Positions 1 through 11,249 of a stretch of 64,000 bases of DNA are shown piece after piece. Numbering within the stretch: the first letter of the stretch is position 1; every line of letters begins with the position of its first letter. This DNA comes from Streptomyces sp. AP-93 (GTDB lineage Bacteria > Actinomycetota > Actinomycetes > Streptomycetales > Streptomycetaceae). The position numbers and the translations under genes were made by a program. Location of the stretch: contig NZ_JALGBX010000007.1 in assembly GCF_022808175.1 (NCBI RefSeq), positions 124,001-188,000 on the forward strand, written 5' to 3'. Below the pieces are notes generated by a model. The model did not search any database and was not told the origin of the DNA. It worked only from the letters and a program-made list of their open reading frames with translations.

Positions 1-1397
1 CCCTTCGAGTCGAGCTCGACCGCTACTCGGTGGGTGGAAAGCTCCCGTCGAGCCGGGCCCTGGTCGAGCAGTACCGGGTCAGCCCCGTCACCGTCTCCCG
101 GGCCCTCGCCCAGCTCGCCGCCGAAGGCCTGGTGGTCACCCGCCCCGGCGCCGGCGTCTACCGCGCGCAGCCCCGTACGCAGGCCCCCGCGCCCGGCGAC
201 ACCTCCTGGCAGGCCGTCGCCCTGAGCGCCGAGGACTCCGGCGAGGTGGTGCCGCGCTCCGTGGACGCCTCCGGGGTGCTGGTCACCCTGGCCGCCCCGC
301 CCGCCGGGGTCATCGAACTGCACAGCGGCTACCTGCACTCGGTGCTCCAGCCCGAGCGGGCCATGGCGGCGGCCCTCGCCCGGGCCGGCCGGCGGCCCGG
401 AGTGTGGGGGCGGCCGCCCGTGGAGGGCCTGGCGGAACTGCGGGACTGGTTCGCCCGCGAGATCGGTGGCGCGGTCGCGGCCGGGGACGTCCTGGTGACC
501 GCGGGCGGCCAGAGCGCGCTCGCCACCGCACTGCGGGCGCTCGCACCGCCCGGGGCGCCGATCCTCGTCGAATCCCCGACCTATCCGGGACTGCTGGCCA
601 TCGCGCGGGCCGCCGGCTGCCGGCCGGTGCCCGTCCCGGTGGACGCGGACGGGGTCCGGCCGGAGCTGCTGGCCGCCGCCTTCGAAGCGACCGGGGCGCG
701 GGTGTTCGTATGCCAGCCGCTGTTCCAGAACCCGACCGGGGCCGTCCTGTCCGGCGAGCGGCGGGGAGAGGTGCTGCGGATCGCGCGCGCCGCCGGGGCG
801 TTCGTGCTGGAGGACGACTACGCGCGGTCCCTGGCCCACGAGGACTCGGGCCCGCTGCCCGCGCCGCTCGCCGCCGAGGACCCGGACGGGGTGGTCGTCC
901 ACGTGCGGTCGCTGACCAAGGTCACCTCGCCCAGCCTGCGGGTGGGCGCCCTGGCGGCCCGGGGCCCGGTCTTCGACCGGCTGCGCGCCATCCAGGTCGT
1001 GGACAGCTTCTTCGTGCCCCGGCCGCTCCAGGAAGCCGCCCTGGAACTGGTCGGCGCGCCCGCCTGGCCGCGCCACCTCAAGGCCGTCGCCGCCGAGCTG
1101 CGCCACCGCCGGGACGTGCTCACGGGGGCGCTGCGGCGGGAGCTGCCGGAGCTGGAGGTGCCCCATCCGCCGCGCGGCGGCTACCAGTTGTGGGCGCGGC
1201 CCGGCGGGGGCGGCGACGACGCGGCCTTCGTGGCGGCCGCCCTGCGGGCCGGGGTCGCGGTCGCGCCGGGACGGCCGTACTTCTGCGCGGAACCGCCCGG
1301 TCCGTTCGTCCGGCTGAGCTTCGCCGGGGTGTCCGGCGCGGGCGAGCTGACCGAGGCCGTCCGGCGGCTGCGGTCCGGGCTTCGTCTCGACGCTTGA
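1..1397 (+). CDS. MocR/GntR-type regulator with aminotransferase domain (5' partial)
   Basis: The reading frame is open from base 3, upstream of the first GTG at base 30, and encodes the second half of a GntR winged helix (LPSSRALVEQY, then SPVTVSRALAQL). The true start therefore lies before the window. After a short linker comes a fold-type I aminotransferase domain with the PLP lysine in SLTKVTSPSLRVG (near 918) and an NPTG loop. This order is that of MocR regulators, in which the aminotransferase domain senses PLP or an amino-acid adduct and drives the DNA-binding domain. The target is unknown because the divergent neighbour is outside the window. Confidence 0.85.
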   Translation, partial: LRVELDRYSVGGKLPSSRALVEQYRVSPVTVSRALAQLAAEGLVVTRPGAGVYRAQPRTQAPAPGDTSWQAVALSAEDSGEVVPRSVDASGVLVTLAAPPAGVIELHSGYLHSVLQPERAMAAALARAGRRPGVWGRPPVEGLAELRDWFAREIGGAVAAGDVLVTAGGQSALATALRALAPPGAPILVESPTYPGLLAIARAAGCRPVPVPVDADGVRPELLAAAFEATGARVFVCQPLFQNPTGAVLSGERRGEVLRIARAAGAFVLEDDYARSLAHEDSGPLPAPLAAEDPDGVVVHVRSLTKVTSPSLRVGALAARGPVFDRLRAIQVVDSFFVPRPLQEAALELVGAPAWPRHLKAVAAELRHRRDVLTGALRRELPELEVPHPPRGGYQLWARPGGGGDDAAFVAAALRAGVAVAPGRPYFCAEPPGPFVRLSFAGVSGAGELTEAVRRLRSGLRLDA

Positions 1398-1428
1398 CCC
1401 CGTGCGGCACACGGCTCACCATCGCCGC

Positions 1429-2004
1429 ATGCATGTTCGGGTTTCGCTAGTCGCAGCAGCCCGTGGTACCTCGCTGCTCGCCGAGCGCTTCGACGACGAC
1501 CGCCCTCTCGACGTGGACGGCTGGCGCGCGGTGGAATCCGCCGCGCGCGGGCTCGTGCCGCTGGGCTCGGCCGAGCTCCGCTACTGTTCGCCGACCTCGC
1601 GCAGCCGGGCCACCGGGACCGCCCTCGGCTACGCCCCGATGGCACAGCCCGCGCTGCGGGAGTGCGACATGGGCTACTGGCGCGGACTCACCCTGGCCGA
1701 GGTGGCGGCCCGGGACCCCGCGGCCGTGGACCTCTGGCTCACCGATCCGCACGCAGCGCCGCACGGCGGGGAGTCCCTCCTCGCCTTCATCGCCCGGATC
1801 GGCGGCTGGCTCGACACCCGGCCGGCCGACGACGGCGGAGCGATCGTGGCGGTGGCGGAGCCGTCGGTGGTCCGGGCGGCCCTCGTGTACGCCCTGAACG
1901 CCCCGCCGCTGACGTACTGGAACGTGGACGTCCGCCCCCTGTCCACGCTCACCCTCGCCGGACGGCCGCGGAGCTGGCACCTCTCCCTCCAGGCGCCCGT
2001 CTGA
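1429..2004 (+). CDS. histidine-phosphatase-fold protein lacking the RHG motif
   Basis: A 191-residue protein related by overall pattern to actinobacterial histidine phosphatase family proteins (YCSPTSRSRAT, GYWRGLTLAEV, PHGGESLLAFIARIGGWL). The N-terminal catalytic signature, normally LxRHGE, reads SLVAAARGTS, and the second catalytic histidine is replaced by AEPS before VVRAAL. Both phosphoryl-transfer histidines appear absent, so it is probably not a normal phosphatase. The ATG at 1429 is preferred over the GTG at 1402 because family members start just before the first beta strand. It follows the MocR gene by 31 bp. Confidence 0.75.
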   Translation: MHVRVSLVAAARGTSLLAERFDDDRPLDVDGWRAVESAARGLVPLGSAELRYCSPTSRSRATGTALGYAPMAQPALRECDMGYWRGLTLAEVAARDPAAVDLWLTDPHAAPHGGESLLAFIARIGGWLDTRPADDGGAIVAVAEPSVVRAALVYALNAPPLTYWNVDVRPLSTLTLAGRPRSWHLSLQAPV

Positions 2005-2053
2005 ACCGGCTAAATCGGTTGAGGCGCAGGTGGGGCGTGCCTAGCCTGCGGGC

Positions 2054-2848
2054 ATGGACGACATCACCGACACGTGCGCCGCGGGCATCCGGATCACCAC
2101 GCTCGCGGAGCGGCCCGAACTGGCGGCCCGGCTCTGGGACATGAAGGACTCGTGGCCCGAGTTCGCCCAGCACGACGCGCTGGCCTGGCTGCTGTATCCG
2201 CGGATGGTGGCCGAGTTCCCGGAGTACGTCCTGATCGCCACGGACGGCGACGTGGTGGTCGCCCGGGGCTTCGGCGTGCCCTTCGCGCAGCACGCGCCGG
2301 GCCGCGACGGGACGCTGCCCGCACAGGGCTGGGACCGGATCCTGATGTGGGCCTTCTCCGACCAGCGGCGCGGGGTCGAGGCCGACACCGTGAGCGCGAT
2401 CGAGATCAGCGTCGCCACCGACCGGCAGGGCCAGGGCCTGTCCGGCCGGATGCTCGCCGCGATGCGGGAGAACGCCCGGGCGCGCGGTTTCGCCGAGGTG
2501 GTGGCGCCGGTCCGGCCCAGCGGAAAGCCGGCCGAGCCGGACACCTCCATCCACGAGTACGCGTACCGCACCCGCGAGGACGGCCTCCCGCACGATCCGT
2601 GGCTACGGGTCCACGTGCGCGCGGGTGGCGTCATCGACTCGGTGGCCCCGCTGTCGATGACGATCACCGGCTCCCTCGCGCAGTGGCGCGAGTGGACCGG
2701 CCTCCCCTTCGACGCGTCCGGCCCGGTCCGCGTTCCGGGCGCCCTGTCCCCGGTCCACTGCGAACCGGAGCAGGGCTTCGCGGTCTACGTGGAGCCCAAC
2801 GTCTGGGTCCGGCACGCGCTGGGGGCGGTGGCGGAGGAGGGGAGGTAG
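2054..2848 (+). CDS. GNAT-family N-acetyltransferase
   Basis: A 264-residue protein with a GNAT core: the acetyl-CoA pyrophosphate loop is visible as ATDRQGQGLSGRML (about residues 118-131). The C-terminal half holds a substrate-side beta region ending in EPNVWVRHAL. It is longer than a minimal GNAT domain (about 150 residues), with an N-terminal segment (LWDMKDSWPEF) typical of one actinobacterial subfamily. The acceptor is unknown. It starts 49 bp after the phosphatase-like gene and may be co-transcribed with it. Confidence 0.8.
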   Translation: MDDITDTCAAGIRITTLAERPELAARLWDMKDSWPEFAQHDALAWLLYPRMVAEFPEYVLIATDGDVVVARGFGVPFAQHAPGRDGTLPAQGWDRILMWAFSDQRRGVEADTVSAIEISVATDRQGQGLSGRMLAAMRENARARGFAEVVAPVRPSGKPAEPDTSIHEYAYRTREDGLPHDPWLRVHVRAGGVIDSVAPLSMTITGSLAQWREWTGLPFDASGPVRVPGALSPVHCEPEQGFAVYVEPNVWVRHALGAVAEEGR

Positions 2849-2935
2849 ATCCCTCCGATGCCCGCGTAGGTGGCCCGGTAGCCGCGCAGGAGTTCGTCCA
2901 GCGGGATCGTCAGCCGGGCCGGGCTGTCGCCGCTC

Positions 2936-3238
2936 GTGCTGATCGCCCCGGTCCTCCTGCTCGCGGCGCCGCCCCTCCTGCGCGCGAACCGGGCCCGGTT
3001 CATGACCTCGTGCACGGCCGTAGCGGTCGTGCTGCTCGGGTGGTCGCTCTTCGGCGTGCTGGAGGGGGGCTGGGTCTTCCTGCCCTCGTCGCTGCTCCTG
3101 CTGTGCGCGAACTTCGCAGACCCCCGCGCGTACGCGAATCCGGCCCCGGCCACGGTCTCCACGTTCGCCGCCGTGGTCGTCGCAGTGCTGCCCGCCGTCG
3201 GCTCACTGGCCGCCGCCGTCAAGCTGCTCGACGGCTGA
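2936..3238 (+). CDS. small membrane protein, hypothetical
   Basis: An open frame of 100 residues with three strongly hydrophobic stretches (residues 1-15, 25-60 with a short break, and 78-95), consistent with a small integral membrane protein. No family was recognised. The start is uncertain: GTG 2936 lacks a clear ribosome-binding site and the frame stays open back to 2882 without a better start. The antisense strand also has a protein-like stretch here (see findings), so the N-terminal part may be eroded. Confidence 0.4.
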   Translation: MLIAPVLLLAAPPLLRANRARFMTSCTAVAVVLLGWSLFGVLEGGWVFLPSSLLLLCANFADPRAYANPAPATVSTFAAVVVAVLPAVGSLAAAVKLLDG

Positions 3239-3289
3239 ACCGAGCAGCCGGTCACCCCGACGGGCCGGGCGGGAGCCGAAAGGGACGGC

Positions 3290-4072
3290 CTAGCGACCGC
3301 GGGGCTTACCGCGCTTGCCGGTGGACTTCGCCGTGGCCTTGCCGCCCTTGGGGGCGCCGGAGCGCGGGTTCTTGGCGGCCGGCTTGCCGCCCGACCGGGG
3401 GGCCGGCTTCCGGGCCGCCGGCTTCGCTTTCTTCTGCTCGGGCTCGGGCTGCGTACGGCCGCGCCCGCGCGAGCTGTTGACGGTCCGCCCGCGCACGATC
3501 CCGATGAACTCCTCGATCAGGTCGGGAGTGACGTCCGCCTCGGGCCACGACAGCGCCACACGCGACTCGGGGGCGTCCAGCAGGGTCCGGTACGTGAGGT
3601 CCTTGCGGTGGTGCAGCCGCGCGAGCGACTGGGGCACGACCAGGAGCCCGATGCCCGCCGCCACCAGCTCGATCGCGTCGGCCGTGGTCTCCGGGCGCTG
3701 GAGCGCGGCCTTGCCCGGCAGTTGCTCCCACTCGAGGGTGTCGTCCAGCGGGTGGAGCACGATGTCGTCGGCCAGCTCCGCGAGGGAGAGCTCCTCGACG
3801 GCGGCCATGAGGTGGTCCTTGGGGATCACGACGACCGTGGTCTCGGTGTAGAGCGGGATCGCGCTGAGGCCCGTACGGTCGATCGGCAGCCGGACGAACC
3901 CGGCGTCGGCGCCGCCGCCGCGCAGCAGGGCGGGGGCTTCGGCCGGAGCGACCTGGACGAGGGTCAGCGGAACGTCGGGCAGCCGCTCCTTCCAGATCCG
4001 GACCCACTTCGTGGGAGTCACCCCGGGGACGTATGCGAGCTGGAACGACGGGGGTGTCCGGGAGTCTGTCAC
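3290..4072 (-). CDS. LysR-type substrate-binding domain protein without DNA-binding domain
   Basis: A 260-residue protein that begins directly with the effector-binding fold of LysR regulators (FQLAYVPGVTPTKWVRIW at residues 10-27, later GIGLLVVPQSLARL). The usual N-terminal winged helix of about 60 residues is missing. From about residue 195 it changes into a Lys/Arg/Pro/Ala-rich tail with an RGRGR stretch resembling an AT hook, which could contact nucleic acid. It is divergent from the DUF5997 gene, with 58 bp between the two starts; such pairs are common in Streptomyces. The ligand and role are unknown. Confidence 0.8.
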   Translation of the reverse strand: MTDSRTPPSFQLAYVPGVTPTKWVRIWKERLPDVPLTLVQVAPAEAPALLRGGGADAGFVRLPIDRTGLSAIPLYTETTVVVIPKDHLMAAVEELSLAELADDIVLHPLDDTLEWEQLPGKAALQRPETTADAIELVAAGIGLLVVPQSLARLHHRKDLTYRTLLDAPESRVALSWPEADVTPDLIEEFIGIVRGRTVNSSRGRGRTQPEPEQKKAKPAARKPAPRSGGKPAAKNPRSGAPKGGKATAKSTGKRGKPRGR

Positions 4073-4130
4073 CCGGCCAGATTACCGGCCGTGGTCGGAG
4101 GTGGCGCACATGCTCGATACCCTTGACCCC

Positions 4131-4535
4131 ATGACGTCGCACCAGACCACCCAGACCATGAAGCCCGCTACTGCGGCGAAGAAGCTGGGTGTGTACCTCG
4201 AGGCCACCCCCGCAGAGTTCCAGGAGGGTGTCGTCTCGCGCACCGAGCTGACCGCCCTCCAGGCCGAGCCGCCCCAGTGGCTGCAGGACCTCCGGAACAA
4301 CGGCCCGCACCCCCGTCCGGTGGTCGCGGCGAAGCTCGGCGTCTCCATCGCCGGTCTGGCGCGCGGCGGTGTCACCGAGGCGCTCACCACGGAGCAGATC
4401 GAGGCCCTCAAGCAGGAGATGCCGGAGTGGCTCGCGAAGGAGCGCGCCACCCAGGCCGACGTCCGCAAGGAGACCGTCCGCATCAAGCAGATGCAGGCGG
4501 AGAAGGCCGCGAAGACCGCGAAGACCGAGAAGTAG
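4131..4535 (+). CDS. DUF5997 family protein
   Basis: A 134-residue soluble, charged protein recognised as the actinobacterial DUF5997 family (KPATAAKKLGVYLEATP, GVVSRTELTALQAEPP, HPRPVVAAKLGVSIAGL). The C-terminal 30 residues are a Lys/Glu/Ala helix, probably a coiled coil. The ATG at 4131 is chosen because everything upstream lies in the divergent promoter region. The segment AAKLGVSIAGLARGGV resembles a helix-turn-helix, but this is only a suggestion. Function is unknown; its divergent partner is the LysR effector-domain protein. Confidence 0.8.
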   Translation: MTSHQTTQTMKPATAAKKLGVYLEATPAEFQEGVVSRTELTALQAEPPQWLQDLRNNGPHPRPVVAAKLGVSIAGLARGGVTEALTTEQIEALKQEMPEWLAKERATQADVRKETVRIKQMQAEKAAKTAKTEK

Positions 4536-4578
4536 CCCGCAGGCAGGCAGCCGGGCGGCAGCCGGGAGGCCGACGCAC

Positions 4579-5010
4579 ATGACGATCGAGGACCTGGTGC
4601 GGCTGCGTCGCGCCCGGGACGTGATGGACCGGGACTACGCCGAGCCGCTGGACGTACCGGCCCTGGCGGGCGTCGCCCTCATGTCGCCCGGACACTTCTC
4701 CCGCAGCTTCCGGGCGGCCTTCGGCGAGACCCCGTACAGCTATCTGATGACCCGCCGCGTCGAGCGGGCCAAGGCGCTGCTGCGCCGGGGCGACCTGAGC
4801 GTGACCGAGGTCTGCTTCGCGGTCGGATGCACCTCGCTGGGGTCGTTCAGCTCGCGCTTCACGGAGCTGGTCGGTGAGACCCCCAGCGCCTACCGGGCCC
4901 GGCGGCACGAGGCCGGCGCCGCCATCCCGGCGTGTGTCGCCAAGGTCTTCACCCGGCCCGTCCGGAACTCCGCCGGCTCCGGGAGAGCGGGATCCACGAC
5001 CGCGTCGTAG
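4579..5010 (+). CDS. AraC-family helix-turn-helix regulator
   Basis: A 143-residue protein made of a single AraC/XylS DNA-binding domain: the first helix-turn-helix is at about residues 23-50 (VPALAGVALMSPGHFSRSF) and the second at about 73-100 (SVTEVCFAVGCTSLGSFSSRF), followed by GETPSAYR. There is no ligand-binding domain, so it acts like the small AraC regulators whose targets are usually adjacent. The VOC gene starts 10 bp downstream and is the obvious candidate target or operon partner. The ATG at 4579 was chosen because the domain begins there. Confidence 0.88.
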   Translation: MTIEDLVRLRRARDVMDRDYAEPLDVPALAGVALMSPGHFSRSFRAAFGETPYSYLMTRRVERAKALLRRGDLSVTEVCFAVGCTSLGSFSSRFTELVGETPSAYRARRHEAGAAIPACVAKVFTRPVRNSAGSGRAGSTTAS

Positions 5011-5020
5011 CGTTCGAGAC

Positions 5021-5473
5021 ATGGCCCTCAAGCTCTCGCAGTGCTTCATCGCCGTCGACGACCACGACAAGGCCCTCGCCTTCTACCGCGACGCCCTCGG
5101 CATGGAAGTCCGCAACGACGTCGCGTTCGAGGGGATGCGCTGGGTGACCGTCGGCTCGCCCGAGCAGCCCGACGTGGAGATCGTCCTCGAACCGCCGCTC
5201 GCCGATCCCGGCGCCTCGCCGGCCGACCGGCAGGCGGTGGCGGAACTGCTGGCCAAGGGAATGCTCCGCGGGGTGATCTTCTCGACGGACGACGTGGACG
5301 CCACCTTCGAGCGGATCCGGGCCGCGGGCGCCGAGGTGCTCCAGGAGCCCGTCGACCAGCCGTACGGGGTCCGCGACTGCGCCTTCCGAGATCCGGCCGG
5401 CAACATGCTCCGCTTCAACCAGCCCCGTACCCCAGGTACCGCAGGTACCCCACGCACCCCGCGAAACGGCTGA
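5021..5473 (+). CDS. VOC/glyoxalase-fold protein
   Basis: A 150-residue vicinal-oxygen-chelate protein with the paired beta-alpha-beta-beta-beta modules (SQCFIAVDDHDKALAFYRDALG at the start, RDPAGNMLRFNQP at the end). Members include glyoxalase I, dioxygenases and antibiotic-binding proteins, and the substrate cannot be read from sequence. It lies 10 bp behind the AraC regulator, suggesting co-transcription. The last 15 residues (PRTPGT..GTPRTPR) come from short repeats containing GGTACC and look like a recent C-terminal extension. Confidence 0.85.
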   Translation: MALKLSQCFIAVDDHDKALAFYRDALGMEVRNDVAFEGMRWVTVGSPEQPDVEIVLEPPLADPGASPADRQAVAELLAKGMLRGVIFSTDDVDATFERIRAAGAEVLQEPVDQPYGVRDCAFRDPAGNMLRFNQPRTPGTAGTPRTPRNG

Positions 5474-5479
5474 CCGCGC

Positions 5480-6181
5480 TCAGCCGGCGGCGGCCCACCC
5501 GGGGACCGTCGGCAGCACCTGCTCGGCCACGCGCAGCACCACCGCGTCGTCGGGCACCGCGCCGTCGGAGCGCCACAGGTGCAGCTCGTAGGCGCCGCCG
5601 CCGTCCTTCGTGTCCCGGGCCACCACCAGGGTGCGGGTCGGGACGCCGGAGCCGCTGCTGGCATCGCTGCCGTCCAGGCGGAAGCTGATGCTGAGGGTGC
5701 GGTCCGAGTAGAAGGTGGCCGGGCGGCCCAGAACCGTCTGCGGCGGCGTGCCGTCCCCCAGGAGCCTGGCCAGCGTGGCGACCGTCAGCGGCCCGTCGGA
5801 GACCCTCAGGTGCACGGTGTAGGTCTCGAACTCGATCGTGGCCGTGGGGGTGTGGATCTCTTTGTCGCTGCCGAAGGGCTTGGAAGTGCTGCCGCCCCCG
5901 TTGGCGTTCTTCACGGCCTCCCCCGGAGTGCCCAGCAGATCGGCGAGATCGGGACGGTGCAGCGCCGCGCACAGCTGGGCCCCGGAGATCTGCGCCGACT
6001 CGCCCTTCTCGGGCTCCCCGTTCGAGCAGGTGACGGGCTTGCGCTCACCGCTCGAATTCACCGACTGCCCGGCCCCCCAGAGGCCGGCCCCCATGGCCCC
6101 GATCAAGGCCACGGCCAGGATGCCCTGGCCCATCGCCGCGCGCGCCGTGATCGTGCCGACCTGTTCGGTCATGTCCCCCAC
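5480..6181 (-). CDS. DUF6215-like membrane-anchored protein
   Basis: A 233-residue protein with one N-terminal membrane helix (about residues 18-40, AMGQGILAVALIGAMGAGLW) and an extracytoplasmic domain. The motifs ISGAQLCAALHRPDLADLLGTP, VLGRPATFYSDRTLSISF and VARDTKDGGGAYELHLWR match what I recall of the Streptomyces DUF6215 family. The function of that family is unknown. It is convergent with the VOC gene (6-bp gap) and divergent from argC. The family assignment is from memory. Confidence 0.7.
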   Translation of the reverse strand: MGDMTEQVGTITARAAMGQGILAVALIGAMGAGLWGAGQSVNSSGERKPVTCSNGEPEKGESAQISGAQLCAALHRPDLADLLGTPGEAVKNANGGGSTSKPFGSDKEIHTPTATIEFETYTVHLRVSDGPLTVATLARLLGDGTPPQTVLGRPATFYSDRTLSISFRLDGSDASSGSGVPTRTLVVARDTKDGGGAYELHLWRSDGAVPDDAVVLRVAEQVLPTVPGWAAAG

Positions 6182-6278
6182 CTGCTGTGATCCCCCGGTA
6201 TGTGCCCGGGGACACTAACCCGGTGATCATCTGGCGGACAAGGGAGTAACACTGGGGGAGTGAGGCCGGGGACTGCTT

Positions 6279-8518
<2,240 letters not shown>

Positions 8519-8522
<4 letters not shown>

Positions 8523-9442
8523 GCATTGCACGCAAGCACACCGCCCTGCCCAAGGCCGAGATCCTCATCGAGGCCCTGCCCTGGCTGACGCGGCACAACG
8601 GCAAGGTCGTCGTGATCAAGTTCGGCGGCAACGCCATGATCGACGAGGACCTGAAGGCCGCCTTCGCCCAGGACGTCGTCTTCCTGCGCCAGGCCGGCCT
8701 GAAGCCGGTCGTCGTGCACGGCGGCGGCCCGCAGATCAACGCCCAGCTCGACAAGCAGGGCCTGGTCAGCGAGTTCAAGGCGGGCCTGCGCGTCACCACG
8801 CCCGAGGCCATGGACGTCGTACGGATGGTCCTGGCCGGGCAGGTCCAGCGCGAGCTGGTCGGGCTGCTCAACCAGCACGGGCCGCTGGCCGTCGGCATGA
8901 CCGGCGAGGACGCCCACACGATCACCGCCGTCAAGCACACCCCCGAGATCGACGGCGAGAGCGTCGACATCGGGCGGGTCGGCGAGATCACCGCCATCGA
9001 CACCGGCGCGATCGAAGCGCTGCTGGCGGACGGCCGGATCCCGGTCATCTCCTCCATCGCGCGCAGCGCCGACGACCACCACGTGTACAACGTGAACGCC
9101 GACACGGCCGCCGCGGCGCTCGCCGCCGCGCTCGGCGCCGAGACGCTGATGGTCCTCACCGACGTGGAGGGGCTCTACGCGGACTGGCCCAACAGCGACG
9201 AGGTCATCAGCAGGCTCACCGTCAGCCAGCTCGAGAAGCTGCTGCCCGAGCTGTCCAGCGGCATGGTCCCGAAGATGGAGGGCTGCCTGCACGCCGTCCG
9301 CAACGGGGTGACCACCGCCCGCGTGATCGACGGGCGGGTCCAGCACTCGATCCTGCTGGAGATCTTCACCGACGAGGGAATCGGCACGATGGTCGTGCTC
9401 GACGACCAAGGACTCAATACACAGGGAGGGGACCCCGCATGA
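8519..9442 (+). CDS. argB: acetylglutamate kinase
   Basis: Phosphorylates N-acetylglutamate with ATP, usually the arginine-feedback-controlled step. The 307-residue protein has the amino-acid-kinase motifs [21 protein letters not shown] and [16 protein letters not shown], plus a C-terminal [15 protein letters not shown] segment. The N-terminal extension before the kinase core (about 28 residues, a helix with LIEALPWL) is the type seen in arginine-sensitive hexameric enzymes. It overlaps argJ by ATGA and argD by ATGA. Confidence 0.97.
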
Positions 9443-10638
9443 CCGGCAACCAGGAGTTCGCCGCCCGCTGGCAGGGCGCGCTGACCAATAATTACGGCAC
9501 CCCCGCGCTGGCCCTCGTACGCGGCGAAGGCGCCCAGGTCTGGGACGCGGACGGCAAGCAGTACACCGACTTCGTCGGCGGTATCGCGGTCAACGCCCTC
9601 GGCCACGCGCACCCGGCCATCGTCGCCGCGGTGACCGAGCAGGTCTCCACCCTGGGCCACGTCTCCAACCTCTACGCCTCCGAGCCGGTCCTCGCGCTCG
9701 GCGAGCGGCTGCTCCAGCTCTTCGGACGCCCCGGCAAGGTTTTCTTCTGCAACTCCGGCGCCGAGGCCGTCGAGGCCGCCTTCAAGATCGGCCGGCTGAC
9801 CGGGCGGACCCATATGGTCGCCACCGACGGCGGGTTCCACGGCCGCACCATGGGCGCCCTGGCGCTCACGGGCCAGCCCAAGAAGCAGGGCCCGTTCCTG
9901 CCGCTGCCGGGAGACGTCACCCACGTTCCGTACGGCGATGTGGAGGCCCTGCGGGCCGCTGTCACCGAAGAGACCGCGTTCGTGATCATCGAGCCGATCC
10001 AGGGCGAGAACGGCGTGGTCGTTCCTCCGGCCGGATACCTGACGGCGGCCCGCGAGATCACCCGGGCGACCGGCACCCTGCTCGTCCTCGACGAGGTGCA
10101 GACCGGCATCGGGCGCTGCGGCCAGTGGTTCGAGCACCAGGCCCACGAGGGCGTGGAGCCCGATGTCGTCACACTCGCGAAGGGTCTCGGCGGGGGTCTG
10201 CCGATCGGCGCCGTCGCCGCCTTCGGACCCGTGGCCGACCTGCTCCAGCCCGGCCAGCACGGCACCACCTTCGGCGGCAACCCGGTCGCGTGCGCCGCCG
10301 GCCTCGCGGTGATCGACACCATCGCCGCCGACGGACTCCTCGACCAGGTCAAGGAGCGCGGCGAGCGCTTGCGGGGCGGAATCGAAGGATTCGCACACCC
10401 GCTCGTCTCGCACGTCCGCGGCGCGGGCCTTCTGCTGGGTATCGTGCTGACCGAGCCGCTCGCACCGCAGGTGCAGCGCGCGGCTCAGGACGCCGGCTTC
10501 CTGGTCAACGCGCCCGCCCCCGACGTCGTACGGCTCATGCCTCCGTACGTGCTCTCCGAGGCCGAGGTGGACGCGTTCCTGCAGGCCCTGCCCGGCGTGC
10601 TGGACGCAGCGAAGTCCGCCGCGGACGTGGACGGATGA
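9439..10638 (+). CDS. argD: acetylornithine aminotransferase
   Basis: A PLP enzyme converting N-acetylglutamate semialdehyde to N-acetylornithine. At 399 residues it is a normal class-III aminotransferase, with [39 protein letters not shown] and the PLP lysine in [14 protein letters not shown]. It is the fourth gene of the operon, with an ATG overlapping the argB stop. Only 22 bp separate it from argR. Confidence 0.96.
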   Translation: MTGNQEFAARWQGALTNNYGTPALALVRGEGAQVWDADGKQYTDFVGGIAVNALGHAHPAIVAAVTEQVSTLGHVSNLYASEPVLALGERLLQLFGRPGKVFFCNSGAEAVEAAFKIGRLTGRTHMVATDGGFHGRTMGALALTGQPKKQGPFLPLPGDVTHVPYGDVEALRAAVTEETAFVIIEPIQGENGVVVPPAGYLTAAREITRATGTLLVLDEVQTGIGRCGQWFEHQAHEGVEPDVVTLAKGLGGGLPIGAVAAFGPVADLLQPGQHGTTFGGNPVACAAGLAVIDTIAADGLLDQVKERGERLRGGIEGFAHPLVSHVRGAGLLLGIVLTEPLAPQVQRAAQDAGFLVNAPAPDVVRLMPPYVLSEAEVDAFLQALPGVLDAAKSAADVDG

Positions 10639-10660
10639 TCAATCGGGGAATGGGACGACG

Positions 10661-11224
10661 ATGAGTCAGGCGCAGGAACACGAGCCCTGGGGGTCCCCTC
10701 AGACGGAGTCCGGGGGTGGCCAGTCCGTCCCGCAGACCCGCACCGCCCGCCACCGCCGGATCGTGGACATCCTCAACCGGCAGCCGGTCCGCTCGCAGAG
10801 CCAGCTGGCCAAGCTGCTCGCCGACGACGGGCTGAGCGTCACCCAGGCGACGCTCAGCCGCGACCTCGACGAGCTCGGCGCGGTGAAGATCCGCAACACC
10901 GGCGGCGAGCTGATCTACGCGGTCCCCAGCGAGGGCGGCTTCCGCACCCCGCAGGCGCCGCTCGGCGAGTCGGCGAAGGAGGAGCGCATGCGGCGCCTCT
11001 CCGGCGAACTGCTGATCTCGGCGGAGGCCTCCGCGAACCTCGTGGTCCTGCGCACCCCGCCGGGTGCGGCCCAGTTCCTCGCCTCCGCGATCGACCAGGC
11101 CGAACTCCAGGCCATCCTCGGCACCATCGCGGGCGACGACACCCTGATGCTGATCAGCCGCGACCCGGCGGGCGGCCAGGCCCTCGCCGACCACCTGCTG
11201 AGGCTGGCCCAGAAGGAGGGCTGA
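10661..11224 (+). CDS. argR: arginine repressor ArgR
   Basis: A 187-residue transcriptional repressor. The winged helix occupies about residues 28-85 ([20 protein letters not shown], then [18 protein letters not shown]). The C-terminal oligomerisation and arginine-binding domain contains [18 protein letters not shown] and [15 protein letters not shown]. It ends the argCJBDR operon, so it likely controls its own transcription together with the biosynthetic genes through ARG boxes. The N-terminal 25 residues are a poorly conserved extension. Confidence 0.96.
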   Translation: MSQAQEHEPWGSPQTESGGGQSVPQTRTARHRRIVDILNRQPVRSQSQLAKLLADDGLSVTQATLSRDLDELGAVKIRNTGGELIYAVPSEGGFRTPQAPLGESAKEERMRRLSGELLISAEASANLVVLRTPPGAAQFLASAIDQAELQAILGTIAGDDTLMLISRDPAGGQALADHLLRLAQKEG

Positions 11225-11249
11225 CCCCCGGGTCGCCGCCGGCGCCCGG

